Of a DNA stretch of 64,000 nucleotides, positions 15,428 through 24,257 are shown piece after piece. This DNA is from Phormidesmis sp963710175 (lineage in GTDB: Bacteria; Cyanobacteriota; Cyanobacteriia; Phormidesmidales; Phormidesmidaceae). Made by a program: the position numbers and the translations under genes. The notes beneath the pieces were generated by a model. That model saw only the letters and a list, made by a program, of their open reading frames with translations, was not told the origin of the DNA and did not search any database. Each line of letters begins with the position of its first letter. Position 1 is the stretch's first letter. The stretch spans positions 558,001 to 622,000 of the forward strand of contig CAVPZC010000002.1 of the NCBI GenBank assembly GCA_963710175.1. The letters are read 5' to 3'.

Positions 15428-16771
15428 GTGAAAAAATCGACCGACTGTAATCTATCTGGAAATGATCTGGCCACTGATGATCTGACCGACCGCCAAAAAA
15501 GCAATTCTGCGGTTGAAACCCTCTCAAACGGGTTTCATCAGCCCAATAGCGTTCTGAGCAATTCGGCCCTAGAGGTTCAGCAGTTGCAGCAGCAGCTTCG
15601 CCTGCAGCGACGCCTGCGCAAAGCAGAACAAAAGCTACGCCGCTCGCTCAATCTATCGACCGTTTTGGGAGCCACAGCGGTAGAAACTGCGGTCCTATTT
15701 GAGGCTGAACAGGTGAGCTTGCTACACCATCATCCACAGACCCAGAGCTGGCAGCCAGTAGCTCGATATTGCCAGAATCAGACGCTGGCTTGGCGGCAGA
15801 CGTTTGCCACTGCCTATGCCGAGTTTCCTCAGATAGTGAGGCAATTGCAGCAGAGAAAGCCACAGTGGCTCTTTGCTGGTCAGCAGCCCTCATCATCGCT
15901 TACTGCCGAAAGGCAAAAGTGGCTGCTACGCTGGCCAGGGCGCTGCTTGCTGATCCCCATCCAAGATAGACGAAACGACTACTTGGCAACGCCAGATGAC
16001 TGCTCAGACAAGCACTGGGGGATCATGGTAATTGCTTCTCCAGGCTTAGGAATACATTTAGACAGCGCCATTACAGCAGCTCAGAGTATTGCCTTAGAGC
16101 TAGAGCTGGCCATGGTGCAATGCCATCACTATCAGGAATTGCTGACCGCCAATCGAGAATTGCAGCATTTGGCCTTAGAAGACAGCCTCACCCGTCTGGC
16201 CAATCGCCGCTGTTTTGATGAGCAGCTCACCGATGAATGGTACCGCCTGGCTAGAGAGCAGCAGCCCTTATCGCTGATTCTGTGCGACCTTGACCACTTC
16301 AAGCGCTACAACGATGCCTTTGGGCATCCGGCAGGCGATCGCTGTTTGATCCGGGTTGCCAAAGCTCTTTTGAAGGGCCCTCAGCGCCCGGCTGATCTGG
16401 TTGCCCGCTATGGCGGTGAAGAGTTTGCCATTATCTTGCCCAATACCAATACTCAGGGTGCCTGGCGCATTGCCCAAAAGATTCACAGCAATGTGTCTGC
16501 CCTGAAAATTGCCCACGCCCCTGGCAACACAGAAGCCCACGTTACCGTCACCATGGGCCTTTCTACCCTAGTACCACACTACGAAAGCAGCGCTCAAGTG
16601 CTGGTTAAGGCAGCAGATATTGCGCTTTACCACGCTAAACAACAGGGGCGCAATCGGACCTATATTAGTGCTCAGTACAATACGATTGCCCCCGGTACAG
16701 TAACCCACAGCGTATCGGCTAGCGAGCTGCCGTTGGCGATCGCCCCGCCAGCCGATAACCCAGCTTCGTAA
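15428..16771 (+). CDS. Diguanylate cyclase (GAF-like sensor + GGDEF)
   Basis: 447 aa from GTG 15428. A coiled-coil like stretch (LEVQQLQQQLRLQRRLRKAEQKL) leads into a GAF-like sensory domain (~75-225; AVLFEAEQVSLLHHH, CLLIPIQDRR, WGIMVIASPG). The C-terminal GGDEF domain has DSLTRLANRRCFD at the start, the active-site GGEEF at 329-333, and an RxxD inhibitory (I) site, RPAD, five residues before it. It should therefore make cyclic di-GMP from two GTP and be product-inhibited. The input signal is unknown; conserved Cys residues for bilin binding were not obvious in the GAF part. Confidence 0.92.
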   Translation: MKKSTDCNLSGNDLATDDLTDRQKSNSAVETLSNGFHQPNSVLSNSALEVQQLQQQLRLQRRLRKAEQKLRRSLNLSTVLGATAVETAVLFEAEQVSLLHHHPQTQSWQPVARYCQNQTLAWRQTFATAYAEFPQIVRQLQQRKPQWLFAGQQPSSSLTAERQKWLLRWPGRCLLIPIQDRRNDYLATPDDCSDKHWGIMVIASPGLGIHLDSAITAAQSIALELELAMVQCHHYQELLTANRELQHLALEDSLTRLANRRCFDEQLTDEWYRLAREQQPLSLILCDLDHFKRYNDAFGHPAGDRCLIRVAKALLKGPQRPADLVARYGGEEFAIILPNTNTQGAWRIAQKIHSNVSALKIAHAPGNTEAHVTVTMGLSTLVPHYESSAQVLVKAADIALYHAKQQGRNRTYISAQYNTIAPGTVTHSVSASELPLAIAPPADNPAS

Positions 16772-16830
16772 CGTGAGGTCGCATTCACCGTTTCACCTCA
16801 AACTGCCCAACCTCAAGGTGCCCGGAAAAA

Positions 16831-17202
16831 TCAGGCTTCGCAGGTAAGTACTCTGACATTGTCAAAGCCATTCTTGAGCTGATCAAAGCGCTGGGAATTG
16901 GGCTGTCCAGAAGTTTCCATGCGATGAAATTCGGCTGGCGTGGGTACCGTCTCACGAACCTCTTCGCCCAAATCGCTCACAATGATCATCTGCGACAGCT
17001 GAAGGCGTTTGCGCTGGTGAGCCTGATAAAGCGCGGCGTAGCGATCGCTCACCTGCTGCCACCCCTCAGCATCACAGGCGCTGCGATCAATCAGCACAGT
17101 GACCTGAGAAATCGAAAACAGGCGGGCTACCACTACCCCGGCCACCAAAAAGCTCAACCAGCCAAGGCTCACAGTCCACAGTAAAGAACGATTTAAATCC
17201 AC
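16831..17202 (-). CDS. Conserved membrane-anchored hypothetical protein
   Basis: 123 aa with one N-terminal membrane helix (LLWTVSLGWLSFLVAGVVVARLF) and an ~85-residue soluble tail, rich in charged residues (RSACDAEGWQQVSDRYAALYQAHQRKRLQLSQ), ending VRVLTCEA. Probably a periplasmic or lumenal single-pass protein. I cannot assign a family. It sits downstream of tpiA on the same strand (112 bp), so it may be cotranscribed. Confidence 0.65.
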   Translation of the reverse strand: MDLNRSLLWTVSLGWLSFLVAGVVVARLFSISQVTVLIDRSACDAEGWQQVSDRYAALYQAHQRKRLQLSQMIIVSDLGEEVRETVPTPAEFHRMETSGQPNSQRFDQLKNGFDNVRVLTCEA

Positions 17203-17237
17203 CGCTTTCTCTTAAATAGCTGCTTTTATCCGACTTC

Positions 17238-17258
17238 TGCCTCCTGCCTCCTGCCTCC
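17238..17258. repeat. Heptanucleotide tandem repeat (TGCCTCC x3)
   Basis: Three perfect copies of TGCCTCC, with degenerate neighbours, between the membrane protein and tpiA. Tandem heptamers of this kind (STRR) are a known feature of cyanobacterial intergenic DNA. A related, degenerate pyrimidine-rich stretch is at about 24217-24245. Confidence 0.8.
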
Positions 17259-17314
17259 CGCCTTCTATCTACGCGATCCACAGCGTCCACACAAAGCCAG
17301 CAGCCCAACAAGTC

Positions 17315-18046
17315 TCAACGAGGCTGATAGCCGGCCAACTTAGCAAAGCTATCGGCCTCCAGGCTAGCACCGCCCACCAGTGCCCCGTCAATTTCACTTT
17401 GAGCCATAATTTCATCCACATTAGCGGGCTTGACTGAACCGCCATACTGAATAGAAATCTCCTGATTTTCCAGCTGAGCGCGAATCAGCCCAACCACCCG
17501 GTTGGCTTCTTCAGATGCGCAAGTATCGCCTGTCCCAATCGCCCAGATCGGCTCGTAGGCAATCACCAAATTGTATTGATTGACATCAATCAGCGCTTTC
17601 TCTACCTGAGCGGCAATCACAGCTTCTGTCTCATTCGCATCTCGCTGCTGCTTGGTTTCACCCACGCATAGAATCGGCGTCAGGCCAGAAACTTGAGCTG
17701 CTTTTAGCCGGGCATTCACTGTGGCATCTGTTTCGCCAAAGAACTGTCGCCTTTCGCTGTGACCGACCACGACATAGCGAACACCGATTTCTTGAAGCAT
17801 CGGCCCAGAAATTTCGCCAGTATATGCGCCCGACTTCTCCCAGTGAATATTTTGTGCACCCACTTTGATCCGGCTGCCCCTGAGCTTATCGGCCAGCAGA
17901 CCCAGGGCCGTAAAAGGAGCGCAGAGCACCAGCTCTCTGTCCTCAGGAACCCCATTGAGCTGGGGCATTAACTGTTGCACAAAAGCCGAGGCCTCAGCCT
18001 GGGTCTTGTACATCTTCCAATTACCGGCAATTACAACTTTTCGCAC
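17315..18046 (-). CDS. tpiA: Triosephosphate isomerase
   Basis: 243 aa, full length. The enzyme interconverts dihydroxyacetone phosphate and glyceraldehyde 3-phosphate in glycolysis and the Calvin cycle. Catalytic Lys is in GNWKMYK (position 11), the electrophilic His in VVVGHSERR, and the base Glu in AYEPIWAIGTG; the flexible loop 6 and IQYGGSVKP phosphate-binding segment follow. It is followed downstream by the membrane-protein gene and preceded by pnp on the same strand (144 bp). Confidence 0.97.
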   Translation of the reverse strand: MRKVVIAGNWKMYKTQAEASAFVQQLMPQLNGVPEDRELVLCAPFTALGLLADKLRGSRIKVGAQNIHWEKSGAYTGEISGPMLQEIGVRYVVVGHSERRQFFGETDATVNARLKAAQVSGLTPILCVGETKQQRDANETEAVIAAQVEKALIDVNQYNLVIAYEPIWAIGTGDTCASEEANRVVGLIRAQLENQEISIQYGGSVKPANVDEIMAQSEIDGALVGGASLEADSFAKLAGYQPR

Positions 18047-18190
18047 GAGTTCTCTTAATTAGGCGCAGCATCCTGGATCGTACAGGTAAACCAGGAGTAA
18101 GGAAAGCCTAGTCAAGGAACGAGAGTGAACGATGAGGTTAGAGGCTTTTTTATCACCTGATAGCCCATCGCTCGTGCTTCGTTGTTTCCT

Positions 18191-20341
18191 CTACTCCGGA
18201 TCAGCGCCAGCTTTTGCCTTTTCGGCCTCATCTGGGTGAATGCCCAAACGAGTTAGGTTGACGCGGCCACGATTGTCAATCTCGCGCACTTTGACCAGCA
18301 CTTCATCGTCTACATTGATCTCGTCTTCTACCTTATTGACGCGGTAGTCGGCGAGCTGAGAGATATGAACCATGCCTTCTTTGCCGGGCATGAATTCGAC
18401 AAATGCGCCAATCGGAATCACACGAGTCACCTTACCCATGTAAACGTTGCCCGCCTCGGCAACGTGGGTAATGCCTTCGATCATCTTCTGGGCTTGTTTA
18501 GCCTTGTCAGAGTCGATGGCCGAAATGGTGACGATGCCGTCATCTTGAATATCGACTTTAGCACCCGTTTTTTCGGTGATGGCCTTAATCTGCTTACCGC
18601 CTGGGCCGATGACCATGCCGATTTGGTCGGGGTTGATCTGCATAGTGAGCAGACGTGGCGCGTAGGGCGATACTTCAGTGCGAGGTTTGTCAATGGCCTC
18701 TAACATTTTTTCTAAAATGTGTAGACGCGCCGGACGCGCCTTGTTGATCGCGTCGCCAATCACGGCCATCGGCAGGCCGGTGATCTTCATGTCCATCTGT
18801 AAGGCGGTAATGCCGCTGTCAGTACCTGCGACCTTAAAGTCCATGTCGCCCAAGAAGTCTTCAATGCCCTGAATGTCGGTGAGAATGCGCACCTCGTCGC
18901 CTTCGCGAATTAGGCCCATCGCCGCCCCGCTAACTGGCTGGATAATCGGCACGCCCGCATCCATCAGCGACAGCGTAGAGCCACAGACTGAGCCCATAGA
19001 GGTCGATCCATTGGATGAAAGCACCTCGGAGACCACCCGAATAATATAGGGGAAGCTTTCTTGGGAGGGCAATACAGGGATGAGGGCACGTTCTGCCAGA
19101 GCGCCGTGCCCAATTTCTCGGCGACCGGGCGATCGCATAGGCCGAGTCTCACCGACCGAATATGGCGGGAAGTTGTAGTGATGCAGATATTTCTTATCGT
19201 CGCTAGGATGCAGATCGTCCATCATCTGCGCGTCGCCAGGGGTGCCCAGCGTGGTGATAGACAATACCTGAGTCAGGCCCCGACGGAAGAGGCCAGTGCC
19301 GTGCACCCGCTTGGGCAAGATGCCCGTTTGACAGGTAATTTTGCGCACTTGGTCGAGCTTGCGGCCATCAACGCGCACGCCTTCTTCCAAAATTTGGGCG
19401 CGCATCAGCTTCTTGGTCAGGCTCTTGAAAGATTTGCCCAGCGCCTTTTTGCTGGCGCTGACAGCCGTCCGGACGGCGTTGCCCTCTTCTAAAGCTTCAA
19501 TCTCTTCAGCAATCTTGGCCTTAATGGAATCGAGCTTGTCGTCTCGCTCGGCTTTGGTTTGCTCAAACTGCTTGAGCACAGCTTGAATGGGAGCAGTGGC
19601 GCGATCGCTCAAAAAGCTCTCCAGCGTCTCATCAACCACAGGATCAGGCTCGGTTGGCCGCTTCAGACCCAGCTCTTCTACGAGATCTAGCTGCGCCTGA
19701 ATCAGATCGCGCACTACTTCGTAGCCAAAGTCAATTGCTTCGATAATGTCCTGCTCAGGCAGCTGATTGGCCCCAGCTTCAACCATGATCACGCCATCGG
19801 GAGAACCCGCGACGATCAGGTCCAAGTCCCCGGCTTCGATTTCTGCGTAGGTTGGGTTAATGATAAAGTCGTCGCCGACTAGACCCACGCGCACGGTCGC
19901 CATTGGGCCGTAGAAAGGGATTTCGGCTAGCAGTACCGCAATCGATGCGCCGGTTGCAGCGAGCACATCGGGCGGCACGTCTTCATCCATTGAGACTGTA
20001 GTCGCTACAATCTGGATGTCATCGCGAATCCACTGGGGAAACAGGGGGCGCATAGGCCGGTCAATCAGACGGCTGGTAAGCGTTGCCCGCTCGGGAGGAC
20101 GGCCTTCTCGCCGTAAAAAGCCACCGGGAATGCGACCTGCCGCATAGAGGCGCTCTTCGTAGTCAACCAGCAGAGGCAAAAAGTCGATGCCTTCTCTACC
20201 AGAAGATCGCGTAGCTGTCACCAACACAGCCGTATCGCCAGAACTTACAAGTACCGAGCCACCAGCTTGGGGCGCTAACAGGCCCACCTTAAGCTGAATT
20301 TCCCGACCGTCGATGGAAATCGACTTATCAATTTCTTGCAT
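18191..20341 (-). CDS. pnp: Polyribonucleotide nucleotidyltransferase (PNPase)
   Basis: 716 aa. PNPase degrades RNA 3'->5' phosphorolytically and can add tails; in cyanobacteria it is the main tail-adding enzyme. The layout is standard: RNase PH core 1 (~10-140; GGFLRREGRPPERATLTSRLIDRP), all-helical linker, RNase PH core 2 with the active-site GRREIGHGALAERAL and GSTSMGSVCGSTLSLMDAGVP, a KH domain (QIGMVIGPGGKQIKAITEKTG) and an S1 domain (YMGKVTRVIPIGAFVEFMPGKEGMVHISQL). No rpsO lies upstream, in contrast to the rpsO-pnp order of enterobacteria; the next gene upstream is divergent. Confidence 0.97.
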   Translation of the reverse strand: MQEIDKSISIDGREIQLKVGLLAPQAGGSVLVSSGDTAVLVTATRSSGREGIDFLPLLVDYEERLYAAGRIPGGFLRREGRPPERATLTSRLIDRPMRPLFPQWIRDDIQIVATTVSMDEDVPPDVLAATGASIAVLLAEIPFYGPMATVRVGLVGDDFIINPTYAEIEAGDLDLIVAGSPDGVIMVEAGANQLPEQDIIEAIDFGYEVVRDLIQAQLDLVEELGLKRPTEPDPVVDETLESFLSDRATAPIQAVLKQFEQTKAERDDKLDSIKAKIAEEIEALEEGNAVRTAVSASKKALGKSFKSLTKKLMRAQILEEGVRVDGRKLDQVRKITCQTGILPKRVHGTGLFRRGLTQVLSITTLGTPGDAQMMDDLHPSDDKKYLHHYNFPPYSVGETRPMRSPGRREIGHGALAERALIPVLPSQESFPYIIRVVSEVLSSNGSTSMGSVCGSTLSLMDAGVPIIQPVSGAAMGLIREGDEVRILTDIQGIEDFLGDMDFKVAGTDSGITALQMDMKITGLPMAVIGDAINKARPARLHILEKMLEAIDKPRTEVSPYAPRLLTMQINPDQIGMVIGPGGKQIKAITEKTGAKVDIQDDGIVTISAIDSDKAKQAQKMIEGITHVAEAGNVYMGKVTRVIPIGAFVEFMPGKEGMVHISQLADYRVNKVEDEINVDDEVLVKVREIDNRGRVNLTRLGIHPDEAEKAKAGADPE

Positions 20342-20774
20342 TGAGGAGTCCTTACTCTTTTTAGTTTTCTCATTTTGTGCTTTGGCAATAATCGTATCAC
20401 TGATGACGAGGCCTTGTGCAGCCGGTTGGAAAAGTCGGTTTCACAGGGGTTTAGCCATTGATGGGGGGCGTGGCGGTCGGTTGTGCAGAGGCGGGTAATC
20501 TGGAGGGATAGATAGGCTTGATGGACCAGATCTAAGACCAGACGGTAGGGGGCAGGCGGTTTGTGAGGGCAGCTCCTGGTCAGGCGATGGTTTCTTCTGC
20601 GCCTTGTCTGACTTCGTAAAATCAACACATTTACCCCCTTTCATAGCGCGATACCTCCTCTATGATGATATCGACCAGGGACTAGCTGAGCCCTGAGGCC
20701 AGATTGATCGCTAACCTGCTCGATCTACCCAAGTCTGCTTGCAGGCTGACTGCCCTTTTACTCTATTCAATACC
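20342..20774. other. Divergent intergenic region (pnp / epimerase)
   Basis: About 430 bp between two divergent starts. It must hold promoters for both pnp and the epimerase gene. A proline-rich 67-codon minus frame exists (20441-20644) but has no family marks and poor coding character. No RNA class was recognised. Confidence 0.5.
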
Positions 20775-21782
20775 ATGTCAATACTCGTCACCGGTGCTGC
20801 CGGGTTTGTCGGCTACTTCTTGTCCCTGCGGCTGCTAGAAGCAGGAGAGCAGGTCTACGGCATTGATAATCTGAATGACTATTACGATATGGGGCTTAAG
20901 AAAGATCGCCTGGCTCAGCTTCAGGCCTTTGATAATTTCACTTTTGAGCAGATGGATGTGGGCGATCGCACCGCCATCACCCGACTATTTGCAGATCAGC
21001 CGTTTAGCTGCGTCGTCCATTTAGCGGCTCAAGCAGGCGTACGCTACTCTTTGCAAAACCCGCTGGCCTACGCCGACAGCAATCTGCTGGGCTTTGTGAA
21101 CATGCTGGAGGGCTGCCGCCATGCTCAGATACCTCATTTGGTCTTTGCCTCCTCTAGCTCGGTGTATGGCCAAAATCGCAAGGTGCCTTTTGCCACCGAA
21201 GACCGGGTAGACCATCCGGTGTCACTGTATGCTGCCACCAAAAAATCCAATGAGCTAATGGCTCACGCCTACAGCCATCTGTACGATCTGCCGGTGACGG
21301 GCCTGAGATTTTTCACGGTGTATGGCCCCTGGGGCAGACCGGATATGGCCTACTTCAAGTTTGTCGATGCGATCGCCCATGACCGCGCCATTGAGGTCTA
21401 CAACCACGGTCAGATGAAGCGCGACTTTACCTACATAGACGATATCGTCGAGGGGATTATGCGGGTAATGAAGACGCTGCCCGCCAAGCTCAGCAAAGAC
21501 GAAGCCCTAGCACAGAATGCCCCAACCGCCGCCCCCTACAAAATTTACAACATTGGTAATCACAGCCCCGTCACCCTGATGGACTTCATCACCACCATTG
21601 AGCAGGCGATGGGCAAAACTGCCGAAAAAGTGATGATGCCAATGCAGCTAGGCGATGTGCCTGCGACCTATGCCGATGTGGAAGATCTGATGAACGACGT
21701 TGGGTTTAAGCCGGAAACGTCTTTATCGGTGGGCATCCAAAAATTTGTTGACTGGTATAAAAGCTATTATGGCGACGCTTGA
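20775..21782 (+). CDS. UDP-glucuronate 4-epimerase-like NAD-dependent epimerase
   Basis: 335 aa from ATG 20775 (the frame also opens at TTG 20739). MSILVTGAAGFVGYFLSLRLL carries the TGxxGxxG motif; DNLNDYYDMGLKKDRL is the signature after strand 2 of UDP-glucuronate 4-epimerases (CapI/WbiG/Gae type), where it contacts the NAD ribose and the acceptor. The catalytic triad is FASSSSVYG and YAATKKSNE (Y-x-x-x-K), followed by GLRFFTVYGPWGRPDMA. The reaction is UDP-glucuronate to UDP-galacturonate, feeding surface polysaccharides. Closely related 4-epimerases of other UDP-sugars cannot be excluded by eye. Confidence 0.85.
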   Translation: MSILVTGAAGFVGYFLSLRLLEAGEQVYGIDNLNDYYDMGLKKDRLAQLQAFDNFTFEQMDVGDRTAITRLFADQPFSCVVHLAAQAGVRYSLQNPLAYADSNLLGFVNMLEGCRHAQIPHLVFASSSSVYGQNRKVPFATEDRVDHPVSLYAATKKSNELMAHAYSHLYDLPVTGLRFFTVYGPWGRPDMAYFKFVDAIAHDRAIEVYNHGQMKRDFTYIDDIVEGIMRVMKTLPAKLSKDEALAQNAPTAAPYKIYNIGNHSPVTLMDFITTIEQAMGKTAEKVMMPMQLGDVPATYADVEDLMNDVGFKPETSLSVGIQKFVDWYKSYYGDA

Positions 21783-21914
21783 AATCCAGTCACTGGTCGG
21801 TTTCGGCGGCTCACTCCTACCTACCGAGCTTTTATGAATCTGTGAGTGAGATGGGAGTTTTGGTGCTTATCAACCAATACTAATTTTGACCCTTTAAACA
21901 ACTCCCTCGTAAAG

Positions 21915-22169
21915 ATGCCGAGAACTCCTAGCGAATATATTGTCCATATCGCTTTTGACGGTGGGCACAAAGAAGAAGTCCGGTTTACCACCATTCAAGA
22001 CTTTCAAAAGTGGTACAGCGACAAGCTCATGCCTAAAGCCACTGCCGAAGAATTTATCAATGTGCCTATTCCCAAGGTCAACCCAGGTGAATATATGGTG
22101 ATTCGCCCGTCTCGCGTTGCGGCTATTCGCGTCGAGCCGATCTTTAGCTCCAGCGTTGAACGGTACTGA
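21915..22169 (+). CDS. Small conserved cyanobacterial hypothetical protein
   Basis: 84 aa from ATG 21915; an upstream in-frame start at 21846 gives an unlikely Cys-rich extension. The sequence (YIVHIAFDGGHKEEVRFTTIQDFQKWY, then NVPIPKVNPGEYMVIRPSRVAAIRVEPIFS) suggests a compact beta-rich soluble fold. No catalytic motif is seen. It is flanked by independent genes, so context gives no function. Confidence 0.7.
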   Translation: MPRTPSEYIVHIAFDGGHKEEVRFTTIQDFQKWYSDKLMPKATAEEFINVPIPKVNPGEYMVIRPSRVAAIRVEPIFSSSVERY

Positions 22170-22244
22170 GCCGCCGCGATCATCTGCTGTGAGGTTCGCA
22201 ATCGAAAGGGTCTAAAATTCGTAGGGTAGCTTTAGATACTTCCC

Positions 22245-23456
22245 TTGCGAACCTCTCCTCAAATTTTGTTCAGTGCCTTTGCTGTCAGTGTGGCGATCGC
22301 CCTGACTTTACCCGGCGTTAGCCAAGCGGTTGATCCTCCGCTTCCCCTCACCCGCTTGACTTGCCCAGATGCGCAGTCAGCCGCTGGCCTGATCGAGCAG
22401 GATACGCCTCTTTTTGATCGGCCTTTGGCGGCTGATGGGGGAGCGGATGAGGGCGATCGCTCTGCCCTGCTCACCGCTATTGACAACAGCCTGGCCTACC
22501 TCCGCACGCCTGGTTCAGTCACCGCCTATAGCAGCTACGCCGTTCCGGGCATCACGCACAGCCGGGTACAGCGCAGCCTGATCAGGTTTCGCACCCTACT
22601 CCTACAGAGTGAGTCTGCCGCCGTTTTGCAGCAGGCCGTGGCCGCCGAGTTTGACTTCTACCAGGCAATCGGGCAAGACGAAGCGGGCAGCGTTGCCTTT
22701 ACTGGCTACTTTGAGCCAACCTACGCAGCCAGCCTGACGCCCACTGCTGAGTATCGCTACCCCATCTATCAACGTCCGCCAACTCTCGATCAGTGGCCTG
22801 AGCCGCATCCTACCCGGCTTGAGTTAGAGGGTGCCAACGGCCTACAGAGCGATCAAGGGCCGCTCACAGGGCTAGCGCTAGCCTGGTTACCCAACCGCCT
22901 GGAAGCCTTTCTAATCCAGGTACAGGGCTCTGCCCGGCTCAGGCTTACCAATGGCAGCACCCTGTCAGTCGGCTACGATGGCCGCACTAACTATGCCTAC
23001 AGCAGTATTGGCCGCGCCTTAATTGACGATGGCATCATCGCTGAAGACGCGCTCTCGCTGCCGGTCTTAATTGAATACTTTGAGCAAAACCCTGAGGCGC
23101 TAGACCGATACCTACCGCGCAATAATCGCTTTGTCTTTTTTAGAGAAACCCAAGGCGCACCCGCTACTGGCAGCTTAGGGCTTCCGGTAACCGCAGGCCG
23201 ATCTATCGCCACCGACAAGTCGCTGATGCCGCCAGGCGCACTGGCGCTGATCCATCTGCCGCTGCCTCAGCCAAACGATGCTGGCCCGCTGACGACGACA
23301 GACACTAGCCGATTTGTCTTAGATCAAGATACTGGCGGGGCAATCAAAGGCGCGGGCCGAGTGGATCTTTTTGTAGGAACAGGCGCTGAAGCTGGAGAAG
23401 TCGCCGGGCTGATCAACGATACTGGCGAGCTTTACTACCTGCTGCTGAAAGAATAA
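22245..23456 (+). CDS. mltA: Membrane-bound lytic murein transglycosylase A
   Basis: 403 aa from a TTG at 22245. A signal peptide (ILFSAFAVSVAIALTLPGVSQAVD) precedes the mature enzyme; there is no lipobox Cys at the cleavage point. MltA domain landmarks are FTGYFEPTYAASL, YPIYQRPP and FLIQVQGSARLRL, and the C-terminal 3D domain (RFVLDQDTGGAIKGAGRVDLFVG) carries the catalytic aspartates. The enzyme cleaves the MurNAc-GlcNAc bond to make 1,6-anhydro ends during cell-wall turnover. Length matches the family. Confidence 0.93.
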   Translation: MRTSPQILFSAFAVSVAIALTLPGVSQAVDPPLPLTRLTCPDAQSAAGLIEQDTPLFDRPLAADGGADEGDRSALLTAIDNSLAYLRTPGSVTAYSSYAVPGITHSRVQRSLIRFRTLLLQSESAAVLQQAVAAEFDFYQAIGQDEAGSVAFTGYFEPTYAASLTPTAEYRYPIYQRPPTLDQWPEPHPTRLELEGANGLQSDQGPLTGLALAWLPNRLEAFLIQVQGSARLRLTNGSTLSVGYDGRTNYAYSSIGRALIDDGIIAEDALSLPVLIEYFEQNPEALDRYLPRNNRFVFFRETQGAPATGSLGLPVTAGRSIATDKSLMPPGALALIHLPLPQPNDAGPLTTTDTSRFVLDQDTGGAIKGAGRVDLFVGTGAEAGEVAGLINDTGELYYLLLKE

Positions 23457-23725
23457 ACCGTAGACCTCTCAGCATTTTTTTAGCGTAAGTCCGTAGCTTC
23501 ACACAAGCAATAGATAAACTTCATGTAATAATTATACTAAGTCAACTATGAGTGCGCTCACGGCTGTTGAGTTGCGTTCGGTTAACGCTAGTCAAGTCAG
23601 GCTCACCAGCTTTGACTGACGGTATTTCTAATAGTTGAGCGTTCGGTCCGGTGCTAAACCCTGACCTGCTGCTTTGTAAAGTTCAGGTCTGACAGAATTC
23701 ACTACCCTTTGTCTGAGGAATAGCT

Positions 23726-23965
23726 GTGCCTAAGCCTTGTCGCCAACCGCTGACACCTAACCCCTTTGAAACGTACCGAGACCCGCTAACAGGCAGATGG
23801 CAAGTAGCCTATCCAGCCACCTCTCAATCAGCCGTAGACCGCTGTACTTCTATGACTGAGGTCATGGAGACTAAAGGAGTAGAGGAGCGGCGGCGCTTTC
23901 CTTTAGGAGAAGCTGTACCCTACCGAATTCACTGGGACAGCGCCTCTCGAACAAAAGTAGCCTGA
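23726..23965 (+). CDS. Small conserved cyanobacterial hypothetical protein
   Basis: 79 aa from GTG 23726. It begins MPKPCRQPLTPNPFETYRDPLTGRWQVAYP; the NPFETYRDPxTGRW motif recurs in small cyanobacterial proteins. It is soluble and basic at the ends. No function can be proposed. A MITE-like element begins 28 bp after its stop. Confidence 0.65.
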   Translation: MPKPCRQPLTPNPFETYRDPLTGRWQVAYPATSQSAVDRCTSMTEVMETKGVEERRRFPLGEAVPYRIHWDSASRTKVA

Positions 23966-23992
23966 CCCAAGGGGATAGACCGACAAAGGTAG

Positions 23993-24210
23993 TTAACCTG
24001 AGTTCGGGATAAGCAACTCATGCTTATTGCCCGAAGCAAGTCCCTTCTGGAAGGGTGGCCCGCAGGGTCGGGATGGGTCGGCAACGTGCGCTACACACCG
24101 AAACCCACCCCTGCGCCCCTCTAGAGGGGATCTACTTGAGGCTATGTGTTAAAAAGCGCCGACAGTCTGGCATCACAGGCAATCACTCATCCCGAACTGA
24201 CGTTAGTTAA
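23993..24210. mobile_element. MITE-like non-autonomous element, copy 1
   Basis: 218 bp bounded by TTAACCTGAGTTCGGGATAAG at the left and CATCCCGAACTGACGTTAGTTAA at the right, i.e. imperfect terminal inverted repeats. It has no ORF. The interior contains GC-rich hairpins (e.g. CCCCTCTAGAGGGG). The same ends flank a different interior at 47642-47875. Confidence 0.75.
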
Positions 24211-24257
24211 GATCTACCTGCATTCTGTCTACTACCTCCTGTCTTCTACCTACCCCC

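Noticed and set aside
17238..17258. CRISPR array (short repeats)
   Set aside because: The repeat is a 7-bp tandem unit with no spacers; it is an STRR-type sequence.
20441..20644. 67-codon proline-rich ORF upstream of pnp
   Set aside because: Low-complexity sequence with no conserved motif; it lies in the promoter region between divergent genes.
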